Below are positions 12,671-24,190 of a DNA stretch of 64,000 nucleotides, piece by piece. Position 1 is the first letter of the stretch. Every line of letters begins with the position of its first letter. The notes below the pieces were generated by a model. That model ran no database searches and was not told the DNA's origin. It worked only from the letters and a program-made list of their open reading frames with translations. A program made the translations under genes and the position numbers. The DNA is from Cylicocyclus nassatus (taxonomy: Eukaryota > Nematoda > Chromadorea > Rhabditida > Strongylidae), in assembly GCA_958299035.1 (NCBI GenBank), contig CATQJL010000112.1, positions 64,759,117 to 64,823,116 on the forward strand. Reading direction: 5' to 3'.

Positions 12671-12870
12671 CTTATAATGAAGGTCTTAGGATGTTTACTT
12701 GACTTTGTGCGTGTGACTGTTGCGAAATTCGTAAAGCGAGGTTCAGCCGACGTGAGCCCAAATTTTGCGCAACGCATGCTGCCAGCTTGAAAGTCCACCA
12801 TTCAAAAACTCGAGCGGATCCGTGGAATAAATCCTTTGAAAATTCAGCATCATGGATCCCTTGGTTTTTT
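12460..12870. repeat. Right arm of the 450-bp inverted duplication
   Basis: Reverse-complement partner of 6800-7260, overlapping the end of the DINE-like copy 3 and continuing past it into unrelated flank. Confidence 0.7.
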
Positions 12871-13045
12871 AGAGTAGCGAAGGAATATTTTAAACAGCTT
12901 CGTACAGCTGCAGAAGGCGCGCAGAATTAATGTCTGCTGGCATGATCTCTAATGCAGCCAAGGCCTGCTTCAGCTGTAGCTCCCCTAATACATGCTATAT
13001 GCAAGAAACAGTTCTATCGCAGTTGAAAATACCTGCAGACGCTGC

Positions 13046-13139
13046 TTTTCGCCTCGGTATTTTGCTAATTTTCTCCAATGTGACTGTTACAGAATCCGCA
13101 GGCTATTAAAACTTGAATCGATGCCCACCAGAGACAGCG
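13046..13139 (+). pseudogene. Macin gene remnant, exon 1 only
   Basis: Aligns to exon 1 of the intact macin gene at 51946-52050 and to its 5' flank. It has lost the segment with the start codon, the codon for the first mature cysteine reads glycine (ggc), and a CAA codon became TAA. The donor gtgggt replaces gtaggt. Exons 2 and 3 have no counterpart in unit 1: sequence matching 53040-57590 of unit 2 is missing around 16500-16580. A clear dead copy. Confidence 0.8.
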
Positions 13140-14051
13140 GTGGGTTTCTCATAAATCTCATTCCTGTAATAAGCCTTGAAAGCAGTGTCCAGACAGATTC
13201 GGGAGCAGTCAGTTTCAACAGTTTACTGAAGGGGCTGCCCATGCAAGCCATAGCCCATAGCCCGCTTGCGACTGAAAAATATTGTGTTTGTAGCGAGAAA
13301 GTCGCTTTAAGTGAATATATGCGCCCTTATCGAAGCAGGAAATCGTGCTGGGATACGGCCGTTGCGACGCTGTCATTGGCTGCAGCGATGTGTCCCACCC
13401 AGAGTCGAGCAAGAGGTCAGGCGCAAGCCTTTCGAAAACGACTCCCTCCCCCATGAAAGCCCTCAAACGACCCCTTCATCCTCTTCATGACCTCCGAACC
13501 TCAAAGCGTAACATTGTGAAAATACCATCTTTTCTAGGGAGTTTCCGGACTTTTGAGAGCTGTACGCCCGATTTTCTGTGACTGCACTTTACAATCACAC
13601 GTAATTTCACGCCTGATTTTAATCTGAATGGGCCTACTGAGAGGGCCATATTTTTCCAGGGGTGGGACGTTCGGCTCCAAATCTCCACTGTAGCAAGAAG
13701 AAGGTATATATGGGCTCGATACTCATCAGGCATGGAGCGATTTCTGGATTTTGAAGGCAAGTTAATTGGGTCAGGCGCAATTTCTCAAAATCTCAGGCCG
13801 TCTGACCTTTTAAGGGGTTGCGCCTGACCCGATTAACTTTCATCGAAGAAGCTTTTCCACCTCAGTTTTATGTGATTCGTTAGCATAAACGCGAAGATTC
13901 TCAGCAGGTGTTTGAGCTTACCTTGGCTTGTTCTGGCTTTGTGGTGATCGGTGGAGTTGAAGTTCTCGTGGTGAAAAGCGCGCTGACTAACACTTCTGCA
14001 GCACTTCTTAATCCATTATTTGAAAGCGATACGAAGTCGAGTTTCTACCAT

Positions 14052-15249
14052 GTTATATATAAAGCTGAATGTCTGTTTGTCTGTATGTCTGTCTGTCTGT
14101 CTGTCTGTCTGTATGTATGTCTGTGTGTACGTATGTTCCGAATAGAAAATTCCATTTCTGAACCGATCCGGACCAAACTTGGCACACATACACTACGGGC
14201 CCCGGCGGGTGTCATAGGCTACTTTTCGTCATCGATCGATATCGATTTTATCGATTTTTATCGATTTTTTTGCTGAGTTCACCTACGGGGCTGGGAGTTG
14301 GCACAGGGGGGTAATCGAGCATGGGGATTCCGAATACAATATTGGTTTTCAGGATTATCGATTACTTTTATCGATTTTATCGATTTTTTTGCAAAGTTTG
14401 AGCTACGGGGCTGGGAGTTGGCACAGGGGGGTAATCGAGCATGGGGATTCCGAATACAATATTGGTTTTCAGGATTATCGATTACTTTTATCGATTTTAT
14501 CGATTTTTTTGCAAAGTTTGAGCTACGGGGCTGGGAGTTCGCACAGGGGGGTAATCGAGCAAGGGGATTCCGAATACAATATTGGCTTTCGGGATTATCG
14601 ATTACTTTTATCGATTTTATCGATTTTTTTGCAAAGTTTGAGCTAGGGGGCTGGGAGTTGGCACAGGGGGGTAATCGAGCATGCTGATCATCCCCAAGGG
14701 GGTGATCAGCATGCTCGATTACACCCCTGTGCCAAATTCCATCCCCCTAGCTCAAATTTTGCAAAATCGATAAAATCGATAGAAGTAATGGATAATTCCA
14801 AAAACTAATATTGTATTCGTAATCTGCATGCTCGATTACCCCCCTGTGCAAACTCCAAGCCCCGCAGGTCAAACTTTACAAAAAAATCGATAAAATCGAT
14901 AAAAGTAATGGACGATCCTGAAAACTAATATTGTGTTCGTAATCAGCATGCTCGATTACCCCCTGTGCAAAATCCCAGCCTCGCATGTCAAAATTTACAA
15001 AAAATCGATAAAATCAATAAAAGTAACCGATAATTCTGAAAACTAATATTGTATTCGGAATCCCCATGCTCACTTCCCCCCTGTGCCAACTCCTAGCCCT
15101 GTAGGTGAACTCTGCGAAAAAATCGATAAAAATCGGTAAAATCGACATCGATCGATAACGAAAAGTGGACTGTGACACGCGCCGGGGCCCGAAGTGTATG
15201 TGTGCCAAGTTTGGTCCGGATACGGCGGAGCCGGGTAAGCCAGCTAGTA
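14052..15249. mobile_element. DINE/Helentron-like repeat, copy 4, with 120-bp repeat arms
   Basis: Runs from ttatatataaagctgaatgt with a (tctg)n tract to ggcggagccgggtaagccag. The left half contains tandem 120-bp units and the right half contains the same units in inverted order, meeting at a perfect small palindrome at about 14681-14714 (catgctgatcatccccaagg). Confidence 0.7.
14281..14690 (+). repeat. Tandem 120-bp units (3.4 copies)
   Basis: Units start at 14281, 14401, 14521 and 14641 with ctacggggctgggagttgg or a one-base variant. Each carries tatcgattttatcgatttttt. The first two are nearly identical. Open frames through them are an effect of the repeat length being a multiple of three. 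Confidence 0.9.
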
Positions 15250-16960
15250 GACTGATAAAGAGCAGTACTTTGTTATGAATACAAAAAGCTGACTTCTTTA
15301 CTTTTGTGACCAACTTAATCATGTTTGACAATCACGCTTTTTAGATGTTAGGAAACTCTAGAAAATGTGAAGGTAATGGTTTGTAGAGCTCGTTGTTGAG
15401 ATAAATTGACATGCTGATTACGGAAATCATACCCAATTTACATAAAAAGTTTCTTTGGTGACCTTATGGTATGTGTAGGGTCGAAGAATTGCTATTTGGC
15501 TGAGACATTGTTAGTCGAGTTAAGCCGCATGCTGTTCACGACAGTCATTCCGCTGGTGGAGTTGTGAAATTCACTTGTGAGCGCTTTCCTTCTTCACCTA
15601 ACTTCCCTACTCCTACCCCCTATACCACCCCCTGGGCCAGGCGCGCCTGACCCCACGCTCAACCCTGGTCCCACCACAATATCCTGCTTCGGTAAGGACT
15701 AAGGGACGTACATGTTTAGACTTCTGAAGCGATTTTCTCGCTTCAGAAGCAATGTTTTGCAGTCGCAATCAAGTTATGATTTGCAAGGGCAGCCCGCTTC
15801 TGAACTATTGAAGCTGACTGCTCCCAAATCTGCCCGGACATTGCCTTTGAACGCTAAATTCAGAATTGTATTTCTAACAATTTTAGGAAATAAATTAATG
15901 GCGTCGCCCGAGCTACACCGTCAACATTTATTAGGAATCCCCCGAAAGAAAGTGCTTCAAACTAAACCTTCTCTCCAACTCTTAATTGAAAAAATTGTAT
16001 AGCTTCATAGACCTACGAGTGACAACCACTTTTTGTTCGAAAGAATCAGATTTTATATGTTACTCCTCCTTACCTGGATGAACTAATTTTTTTCTCAAAA
16101 TAAACTTTTTTCACAGCAATCTTTCTGCAAATAAACTAACAAAGAAAAAACTGCAGCGAAAATTCGATAATATCGACAGGCTCTATAATTGATTCGCTGA
16201 TTCATAACCATGTGAGAATAATTTATCAAACGATGATTCTGCACCTGCTGAATGTTTTAATTGCTAACGATTAAATCTTTTTTCGCAAAGCCCTTTGTCT
16301 TTCAGCAGAAAAAATTGATGCTATTTTGAAGCTCTTAGCACCTTTTAGACGGTTTGTCAATGTCTGTCATTTTGAAGCGGAATTTCATGCATTACAGAAT
16401 TGAAAACCGCTGGAATTTTATATTATCCGAGCTGATAGTGACTTCGCCGCTGCTGTCCAAATTCTTCCTTTGAGAGAAAAACTCTGCTCTAAATGATTTC
16501 TTACTGACTGAGTCATTTGCAAATAAACTTGCACTTCTTCTTGATTCATTATGGTATGCTGTGGTCACCGTAAATAAGAAAGCCTTTGATAAGCAAAAAT
16601 CTATCAGCATATATCTGACCATTTACTTACCGTGTTTTTCGACACCACTGTGATCAATTAAACTCGGCTCAGAGGGTGCCGCAAACTAGCAATAAATCAG
16701 GCACCTTCTTAGAAATCTGGCAAAAATTCAAGGTTCAATCAGCTGAAGAAAAAACTCAAAAGCTAGTTCTGCCATTCGATCTAACCTAAAGCAACTCATT
16801 GTTGAGTAGGTTAGATGAGTGCTTGTGTTTTTGCTCAAGAAATCGTCCAACAAGGATGATGAGCTGTACAAGCGATTCAAGGATTTCGATCAAAATCCGA
16901 TCACTTTCTTGCACACATTCATGAAGGAGATTGTATTTTTCGTGCTACATCGTTAGAATA

Positions 16961-17203
16961 TGTTGTGTCCTCCACGGCGGACACTTCGACTTTTCGTCCT
17001 GAGGCAGCACACGAGAAAAGCAGCAAATTTATTAGAAGACAATAAAGGACAGTAAAATAAAAGAGGCGATGAGTGAACAGTCGAACTGACAATGGCTAAC
17101 AGGAGCGCCTTTTATAGCGCTCATTTCCCGCGCATTGAGGTCGCAGGCGCCTCAGTGAGGGCAGATCATACGAGAAAACAACTGATCAGACACTAACACA
17201 ACA
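16961..17203 (-). repeat. 3' LTR of the Ty3/gypsy element
   Basis: Begins tgttgtgtcctcc and ends cactaacacaaca on the plus strand. Ends form the usual short TG...CA inverted termini. Confidence 0.95.
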
Positions 17204-17214
17204 CCTCCCCCAGT
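17204..17214 (-). promoter_or_regulatory. Polypurine tract
   Basis: On the minus strand actgggggagg directly precedes the 3' LTR, the expected site for plus-strand DNA priming. Confidence 0.85.
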
Positions 17215-17295
17215 GGAATAGCTACACAAAACTAGCCTACGATTAAAGCATGAACTACAATATGAACAGCTAAGAAATCGGTGATACATAGAAAT

Positions 17296-20200
17296 TTAAA
17301 CAACTATAAAACTAATGAAATAAACATACAATAAAATACTATGCACTAGGTTGGAACGTTGTACAGGTTTTCTCATTTTGCTTGATCTCCGAAACGTTGT
17401 CGGTGGCGTGGAAGGCTCGGGGCTTGATGTTGACGTCGACGTTGTTGAATCCATGAGTGCTGGCACATCCTTGGCGATCGCTTGCTCGGAACTCTCTTCA
17501 GCAACATTGCCATTCCTCGGTAGTGTGTCGTCTTCTGTCAGAACATCTAATAGTATCTTCAAGGCTTCGGATTGTTGTTGAAGTTGTTGTCGTACGGCGA
17601 CCTGTTCACTAACGCTTCGATGCCGTAACTGATTTGCATGCTTCTTGCATATCTCATCACCAACCGTAACTTCATAATTGACAGGTCCAACACGTTTCAT
17701 CACGGTTCCCTCCATCCAGTGGAAGTGGGGTGGCTTCTACTGCCTAGCGTATACCAAGTCACCAGCTTCGAATTCCTTTCGACATACTCCATGTTTCTTA
17801 TCAAATTTGATCTTTCAAGCGTTCTCGTCTTCTTTGCGCGAAAAATTCTTCTGCTTCTTCTGACATCGGTAGTAGCAGACTTAACCTTGTGCGTAAGTTT
17901 CTGCCTAAGAACAATTCCGCTGGCGTCTTGTCGTTTAGGTTAGTATTTGGTGTTGTCCTATACGCTTGTAACACCACATTTAGTGTCTCTTCTGTTGGCC
18001 TCTCCTCCCCCTCTAGTTTCTTGATTCCGCGTTTCAGAGTATCAACGAAACGCTCTGCCTGTTCATTCGATTGAGGGTGGTGCGGAGCAGTCCTTATGTG
18101 GGTAATTCCACTTCGTCACACATCTTCTTGAATAAATCCGATGTAAACTGGGTACCATTGTCGCTCACTATTGTTTGCGGTAATCCATATCTTGCAAACA
18201 AGTTCTTTAAAGCCTTCACCGTTTTCGCAGCCGAGATATTGCTCATCTCGATCATTTCATGCCATTTGCTGCGGGCATCTACCACGACCAAGTAGAAGAC
18301 TCCTTGCATGGGTCCAGCGAAGTCGATGTGTATCCTCTGCCACACTTGAGTCGCTGATGGCCATGCTTCTAATGGTACTTTCGTCGGATTCTTGGCTAAG
18401 TCCTGACATCTCGTACATCCTCGTACCAAGTCTCCGCAATCTTTGTCAGTATTCGGCCAATAGACGTAACTTCGAGCCAGTTTCTTCATTCTTACAATCC
18501 CTGGATAACCAATATGCAGTTCCTTCAGAACATTTCTTCGAAGCTCCTTGGGTATCACAACCCTTTCGGCTGACATTAGACACTGCTCCACAATTGACAA
18601 TTTCTTCGATTCTCTCTTCGATTTCGAAAATGTGCCAACTCTTCATTGACGTCTGACCACTGTCCTTTCTTTAAGTAGATCATCCCTCTTTGTAGCATTG
18701 GGTCCTTCTTCGTATAGGATTGCACATCTGATACCGTCACTGGCTTTTCTTATGCAATTCTTCAACTGAAGTTCACGTCGTTCTCAACGGCAGCTATCAC
18801 GACGTTTTCTTCGTTATTCTGACTCTTCTTCATCAATCGTGACAAGCCATCTGCTTGTCCAAACTTCGTAGTATTGACATACTCTATGTCAAAGTCATAT
18901 CCAAGCAGTATTGTACCCCATCTCATGAATCGGTTAGCGGAGTAGACTGGAACTCCTTTCATGTCACCAAAGATGGCTAGCAAAGGTTGATGGTCTTCAA
19001 CAATAGAAACTTTCGTCCAAATATGTACTTGTAAAATTTCTTGACAGCAAAGACAATTCCCAATGCCTCCTTTTCGATTTGCGAATAATTCTTCTCTGCT
19101 TTCGTAAGAGATCTCGATGCATGCGCGATTGGCTTTTCGGATCCATCGGCATGCCTATGCGATATCACACAGCCGATACCATAGTCGCTGGCGTCCGCTG
19201 CCACGACGATCTTCTGCTTCGGATCATAGTGAGCAAGGTTCAGCTCACTTGACAAAGTCTCCTTGAGCTCTTCGAACGCTTTTTGGTAATTCGAGTCCAT
19301 TCCCACTTCGAATCCTTCTTCAGCATCGCATCCAACGGTCCACGAAATCCTTGATCTTTGGCATAAACGCCGCATAGTACGTTATCATGCCAAGAAACAC
19401 TTTCAGTTGGCTAACATTCTTCTTCGGTTCATTCATATTCTTAATTGCTTCGATCTTCGCTAGATTCGATCTTCTGCCATTTTTATCCACTATGAAGCCA
19501 AGATATCGTATCTCTGGCTTGCCAAAAGAATTTTTTCCAAGCGGATTCTAAATCCGTACTCGGCGATTCTTGCGAACACAGCTAACAAGTTCCTCCATGT
19601 GTCCTTCTTCGGTTCTTCCACCAACCAAGATGTCGTCTAGGTAGGTTGCTACCCCACGCAGACCATTCACCATCTTATTCATGATTTGCTGGAAGATCCC
19701 TGGTGCTGTCTTGATTCCAAAAGGCAGTCTGTTGTACTGGTACAGTCCTTTATGTGTATTTATTACCACCATTTTCTTCGCTTCTTCTGACAAATCGATT
19801 TGCAGATAGGCGTCCGACAGATCTATCTGCGAAAATACCGTACATCCGTTGGGAATGCGAAAATATCCTCCGGCAATGGCAACGGATAATCGTACGACTC
19901 CAGCGCTTTGTTGAGTCCAGTTGAGAAATCAGCACACACTCTCAACTTTCCATTCGCCTTCCTAACGCATACGATAGGGGCTGCCCATTCGCTATGTGTC
20001 ACCGGACTTATAACCTTCAGGTCCAATATCCTGTCGAGCTCCTTTGCGACAGCTTCGAGCGCAGCATGTGGAACAGGCCTACTAGCCTTGAAAGCAGGAC
20101 GAACGTTTTCGTCAACTCTCAAGTGTGTCTTTTCCTTCGTGCATAATCCCAGACCTTCTTCGCAGACTTCTGGATAGGTTTCTTTCAGCTTCTGAGCGAT

Positions 20201-20689
20201 GTCATTGGTTCGCTCTGTCTTCACTTCAGCAATCATTCTGCTTAAGTGATAGGACATATCTTCGTTCTTCTGAATCCACTCAAGTCCTAGCAGTGAGTTG
20301 TGAGGTGTCACGTATGCGTAGCCTTCGCTTTTGGATCCTTTGATTTCGTACTCACACCATAGCTTTCCATGGGCTTTCATGGAACCTCCACTAGCATTTT
20401 GACGACCACGTTTGTGTGCTCCAACCGAGGAGCGCCCATGCTTCTCCATGTTGATTAGTTCAAAAGTGTGATGTCTGATCCGGTATCTAGCAGGAAACTG
20501 ACTGGATGATTATTCACTCTTGCTTCGATATACATGCGTGTTGAGTTCACCTCCATCGTTGCATTCGCAATCTTTGCGACGCTGTGCACATGTCTTCGCA
20601 TTTTATTCGAGTTTTTTTTCTTACCGCTATCACTGTTTCTGTGGATTCTTCGCTTTGAATGCTGCTGTGTAAGCATTCTCTCCGCTATT
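17296..20689 (-). pseudogene. pol: Ty3/gypsy pol (protease, RT, RNase H, integrase), broken
   Basis: Reading leftward: protease with FLLDTGSDITLL near 20460-20510, followed by a premature stop at 20455 and a frameshift; reverse transcriptase with KLRVCADF near 19920 and the catalytic YLDD box near 19630; RNase H with [12 protein letters not shown] near 19200 and QADGLSRL near 18850; integrase with an HHCC zinc region (GYPG...RGCTRCQ, 18400-18530), SDNGTQF near 18150 and SNEQAERF near 18060, which holds the third catalytic acid. A one-base frameshift near 18110 separates the second and third catalytic residues. The tail (17296-17715) has the KHANQLR motif typical of gypsy integrase ends and a serine/threonine-rich C-terminus. 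At least five breaks; not functional. Confidence 0.93.
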
Positions 20690-21504
20690 TGATCGCAAAA
20701 CTCCTCCTTATGACCTGTCTTCTTGCATTTCTTGCAAAACCACAGCTTAGCTTTGCAATTTCTGGAAAAGTGTTCACCACCGCAGTCCCAGCACTCCAGC
20801 TTTTTCGGTACTTCCTTCCTTGTTGCCGGCTTTAAAGCACCCAGCTACAGTCTCACTATCCTTCTTGAGACTCAAAAAGTTTTCGCATTCTAGGTACAAC
20901 TCCTGCAGCGACATTTTTCGTCCTACCTTGTATTCTTTGTCCAGCACGGCGATGAGTCGCTGCCTGATTTCAGCTTCTTTTTGGCTTTTCAAGCCGAATA
21001 TCCATAGCAGGCATTTGACCATGTCGCTGTCGAGCTCATGGATCTTCGCCTTTTCGCACAAGTCGTTCACTCGACCGGTATACATGAGGTAATCTTCGGA
21101 ATCCGCCTTCTCCAGCTTCAAACACTGGTACCTCATGGTAAATTCGAAGATCTTCACGTCGAACAGTTGCTTCAATGTTTCGACCGTTTCTTCGAATTTG
21201 ATGGCGGTTACTTCTTTCGGTAGCACATGCCTCTGATATTTTTCGAAACAATCCTTGTCCAGTTTTTCGCACAGCAGCCTCACCCTGGCGCTCTCCGTGA
21301 GCTGTTCGCGTCTTCGACAAAGACTTCCTTGTACCGAGCGTACCATCTGCTGAAGCACATATCCGCCTCGGGGTCGAAGTAGAAATTTTCGATCCTGTTG
21401 CTGAGCGCGGACACCACATTCGGAATTTCGATTGAGGTACTGCTTCGTTCAGTACCAGTAATGTGCTTCAATATCTCCAACAGTTCTCTTCTTTCTTCAT
21501 TCAT
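20690..21504 (-). pseudogene. gag: Ty3/gypsy gag, two CCHC zinc knuckles, broken
   Basis: Starts at MNEERRELLEIL (21504). A frameshift near 21300 separates the first 70 residues from the capsid-like region, and another near 20810 separates that region from the nucleocapsid. The nucleocapsid has two CX2CX4HX4C knuckles back to back (CWDCGGEHFSRNC and CKKCKKTGHKEEFC, about 20710-20800). Gag would run directly into protease, as in other invertebrate gypsy elements. Confidence 0.9.
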
Positions 21505-21646
21505 TAGTTCTCTGAGATTTCGCTAGTTTTCTTTGAACTCCTTAAGCACGATCACCATCTCTTCTGATCCCATCTTCGGAATTTTGGTCGACTACTTCTG
21601 CTGCCGGGGGTTTCGACCGCTCTCTGCTTTCTTCGACTCCACGTGT

Positions 21647-21663
21647 CTTCGTCCTGATCGCCA
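21647..21663 (-). promoter_or_regulatory. Primer-binding site of the LTR element
   Basis: On the minus strand, one base after the 5' LTR, TGGCGATCAGGACGAAG begins with TGG as expected for pairing with a tRNA 3' CCA end. I do not identify the tRNA. Confidence 0.7.
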
Positions 21664-21664
21664 C

Positions 21665-21906
21665 TGTTGTGTCCTCCACAGCGGACACTTCGACTTTTCG
21701 TCCTGAGGCAGCACATGAGAAAAGCAGCAATATTCATTAGAAAATAAAGGACAATAAAATAAAAGAGGCGATGAGTGAACAGTCGAACTGACAATGGCTA
21801 ACAGCGAGCGCCTTCTATAACGCTCATTTCCCGCGCATTGAGGTCGCAGGCGCCTCAGCGAGGGCAGATTATACGAGAAAACAACTGATCAGACACTAAC
21901 ACAACA
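21665..21906 (-). repeat. 5' LTR of the Ty3/gypsy element
   Basis: Same termini as the 3' LTR, with small substitutions and indels (for example cacatg for cacacg, aacagcg for aacagg). Contains aataaa-like sequence but promoter elements are not obvious. Confidence 0.95.
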
Positions 21907-22501
21907 GAATAATTAAGATTCGAGATCGTCCATTGTTTTCCGTCAACTGGAATTTGTTATCTTTATGTTTTAGAATCTGACACACCCACTTTATGGATCA
22001 TTAATTTGGTCATTTTGTCCCAAAAAATTTCGAAAGGGAAAACTCCACTCTCAAAAAGGCTTGAAGAGAAATCCAAAACTATTATATACGTTATTTTTAG
22101 AAGACTGGATCATTCCATTATATTGTTCCTATTATTAGGCCCTGCTGTTTCTAATCCTTGACACAGGTGTCAAGCAAAGGAAGATACTGCAATTTTCTCT
22201 CCTCCTCCTCTCGTTCTCCTTCTCGTTCTTTTTCTCCTTCATCATCTTGAAGTGCAGTAACGCTTTTCAAGTAGCACGTACTTAACTAGTATGGAATAAT
22301 ACCAAGGTTCTACAAAAAGGAGACATACAATCAAGTCTGGAATAAATTGTCTCAATCAAGGTCAATTGCTTATAACAGGTAAACCTGCGAAAATTGCTTC
22401 CAAAGTGCTTTTTTGTCTAAGCGCGGATGGCTCAGCTGTTATTGAGGGTTGTGAATTCATACTCGCTAAGTTCATGTTTGAGGCATCAAAAAACGTTTAT
22501 A

Positions 22502-23444
22502 TTAGGTTGTCCCATAAGTCTTTTCATTTTTGAGTTTTCGCTGTAATAAGTGATACACTCTTATTCTAAATAGACATCAGGGCATCGTTCGATAGATCAA
22601 TTCAAGCTCTATAAGATGGTGTTCATGCTTTTGCACAAGCTTTGGTCCATCTCGAGTTCTAAACTAAAATCTAAAAAGTTTCGGATGCCCAAAAAACAAA
22701 AAATTTTTACATTTTTGTTCAAAAAGGTCCTACAGATCTCTAACTTGCTCACGCATATACATTCCACATCAGACATTCATACATGCTGTTGCTGTATTTT
22801 TCTATCAGCTAGAAATCAAGAAACCGAAAATTTTCATGTTTTTACAAAAGTGATGCTGTGCTGTTCTTACATTGACAGTTGTATGCTGCAAGCTCTTAGA
22901 AGTACAACCGTAAATTTTTAGCTCTCTGTAAGCTCTGGTTTCCGAAAGATGTTGATTTAAGCGTGAAAAACCCGAGTGAAAAAAGATAAAATTGATGTGT
23001 CTTGTGAACCAAAGCATATAGAGAGCCAAAAATCTACGGTAGTACTTTTAAGGGCTTCTAGTATATAACTGTTAGTGTAAGAACAGCACAGCATCACTTT
23101 GGTGAAAACATGGAAATTTTCGGTCTTTTGATTTCTAGCTGATAGAAAAATATAGCAACAGCACTTATGAATGTGTGATGTGGAATGTATATACGTGAGC
23201 GAGTTAGAGATCTGTAGGATTTTTTTGAACGAAGATATAAAAATTTTTCGCTTTTTTGGGCATCCGAAACTTTTTAGATTTTGGTTTACTCGAGATGGAC
23301 CAAAGCTTGTGCAAAAGCATGAACACCATCTTATAGAGCTTAATTTGATCTATCGAATGGTGTCCTGATGTCTATTTAGAATAAGAAGTGTATCACTTAT
23401 TACAGCGAAAACTCAAAAATGAAAAGACTTATGGGACAACCTAA
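22502..23444. mobile_element. Foldback MITE, Tc1/mariner-like, unit 1 only
   Basis: Ends ttaggttgtcccataagtct and its inverse, flanked by TA (22500-22501 and 23445-23446). Arms pair for most of the length. Unit 2 has the uninterrupted site near 61815-61820, so this insertion followed the duplication. Confidence 0.9.
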
Positions 23445-23754
23445 TAATTGAAATGCAATCTGGTGCTAAAAAGTGCCGGGCAGCAAAAGTTGGAAAATAA
23501 AGTTTAAAAAGAAACGATATTAAAGTTTACGTACACTGCTAAGTCAGAATCTCGGTTTTTCCTTCGCAATAGAAATTGCACTTTGTCGCACACTGTCCTG
23601 AACCAGATTCAGTCAGAAAAATTGTAATCAGTATAATCTTTCCTTCTGAATTTTGAAGAGAAGGTACGACGTTGCTTGCACCACGAATGAACATCTTACA
23701 GTCCTGACTGCAAGCTACATGAGTTATGAAGATGTGCAAGTGATTTGTTTATAT

Positions 23755-24190
23755 CAGGTTGTCTCATAGATCTTCCCATATTCGCACCATCAACTGATAC
23801 TTCTCAAAAACTGAGGCGTCTACAAGGTGCAAATTTGTGGCAGTAATCTTGACCGAATAAGCTATGCATGTAAGCACATATTTCCAAAATTAAGCGCATT
23901 ATTTTTTGTCATTTCTAGCTATCAGAAAAATGAAGCAAGTGTATACATATCTGATGGCGAGATTATATGCGTGAGCAAGTGCGAATTTTGTAGAATGTGA
24001 ACTGAGACTAGATTATTTTCATCGATGCGGATCAAGCCTGGGACAAACTTTTGAAGATCATATTGTAGATGCTTTGATCTCTCGAAGGGTACCCTGCGTC
24101 CCATTAAAAATCTTTAGAAATCTAACAATAAGAAGAGCAGATATGTGTTGGTAAAAAGTCAGATATGAAAGGACTTATCGATCAACCTAA
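23755..24190. mobile_element. Short foldback MITE, same family, unit 1 only
   Basis: Starts tcaggttgtctcatagatct and ends aggacttatcgatcaaccta, next to TA. The unit 2 sequence near 62095 (gtttatacctataa) lacks it. Confidence 0.75.

Larger units (their letters stand above)
13182..15843. mobile_element. TIR element inside the macin remnant, with nested insertion
   Basis: Terminal inverted repeats are gtccagacagattcgggagc and its inverse gctcccaaatctgcccggac, flanked by similar ccttgaa and cctttgaa sequences that may be the target duplication. The same element, only about 0.37 kb long, occupies the same intron site of the intact gene (52097-52460). The extra length here comes from sequence inserted between about 13400 and 15690, including DINE-like copy 4. 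Confidence 0.75.
16961..21906 (-). mobile_element. Ty3/gypsy LTR retrotransposon, full-length, decayed
   Basis: A 4946-bp element on the minus strand with 243-bp and 242-bp LTRs, each beginning TG and ending CA, and a perfect 5-bp target duplication GAATA (16956-16960 and 21907-21911). It carries gag with two CCHC knuckles, protease, reverse transcriptase, RNase H and integrase in Ty3/gypsy order, but several frameshifts and stops prevent expression. The LTRs differ at about a dozen positions, so the insertion is not recent. Unit 2 lacks it at the matching place (about 60870-60900). Confidence 0.95.

Noticed and set aside
14298..14687. A 129-residue frame with internal protein repeats
   Set aside because: Produced by 120-bp DNA repeats, a multiple of three, inside a noncoding mobile repeat.
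17351..20343. Plus-strand frames across the LTR element
   Set aside because: Shadows of the minus-strand gag-pol sequence.
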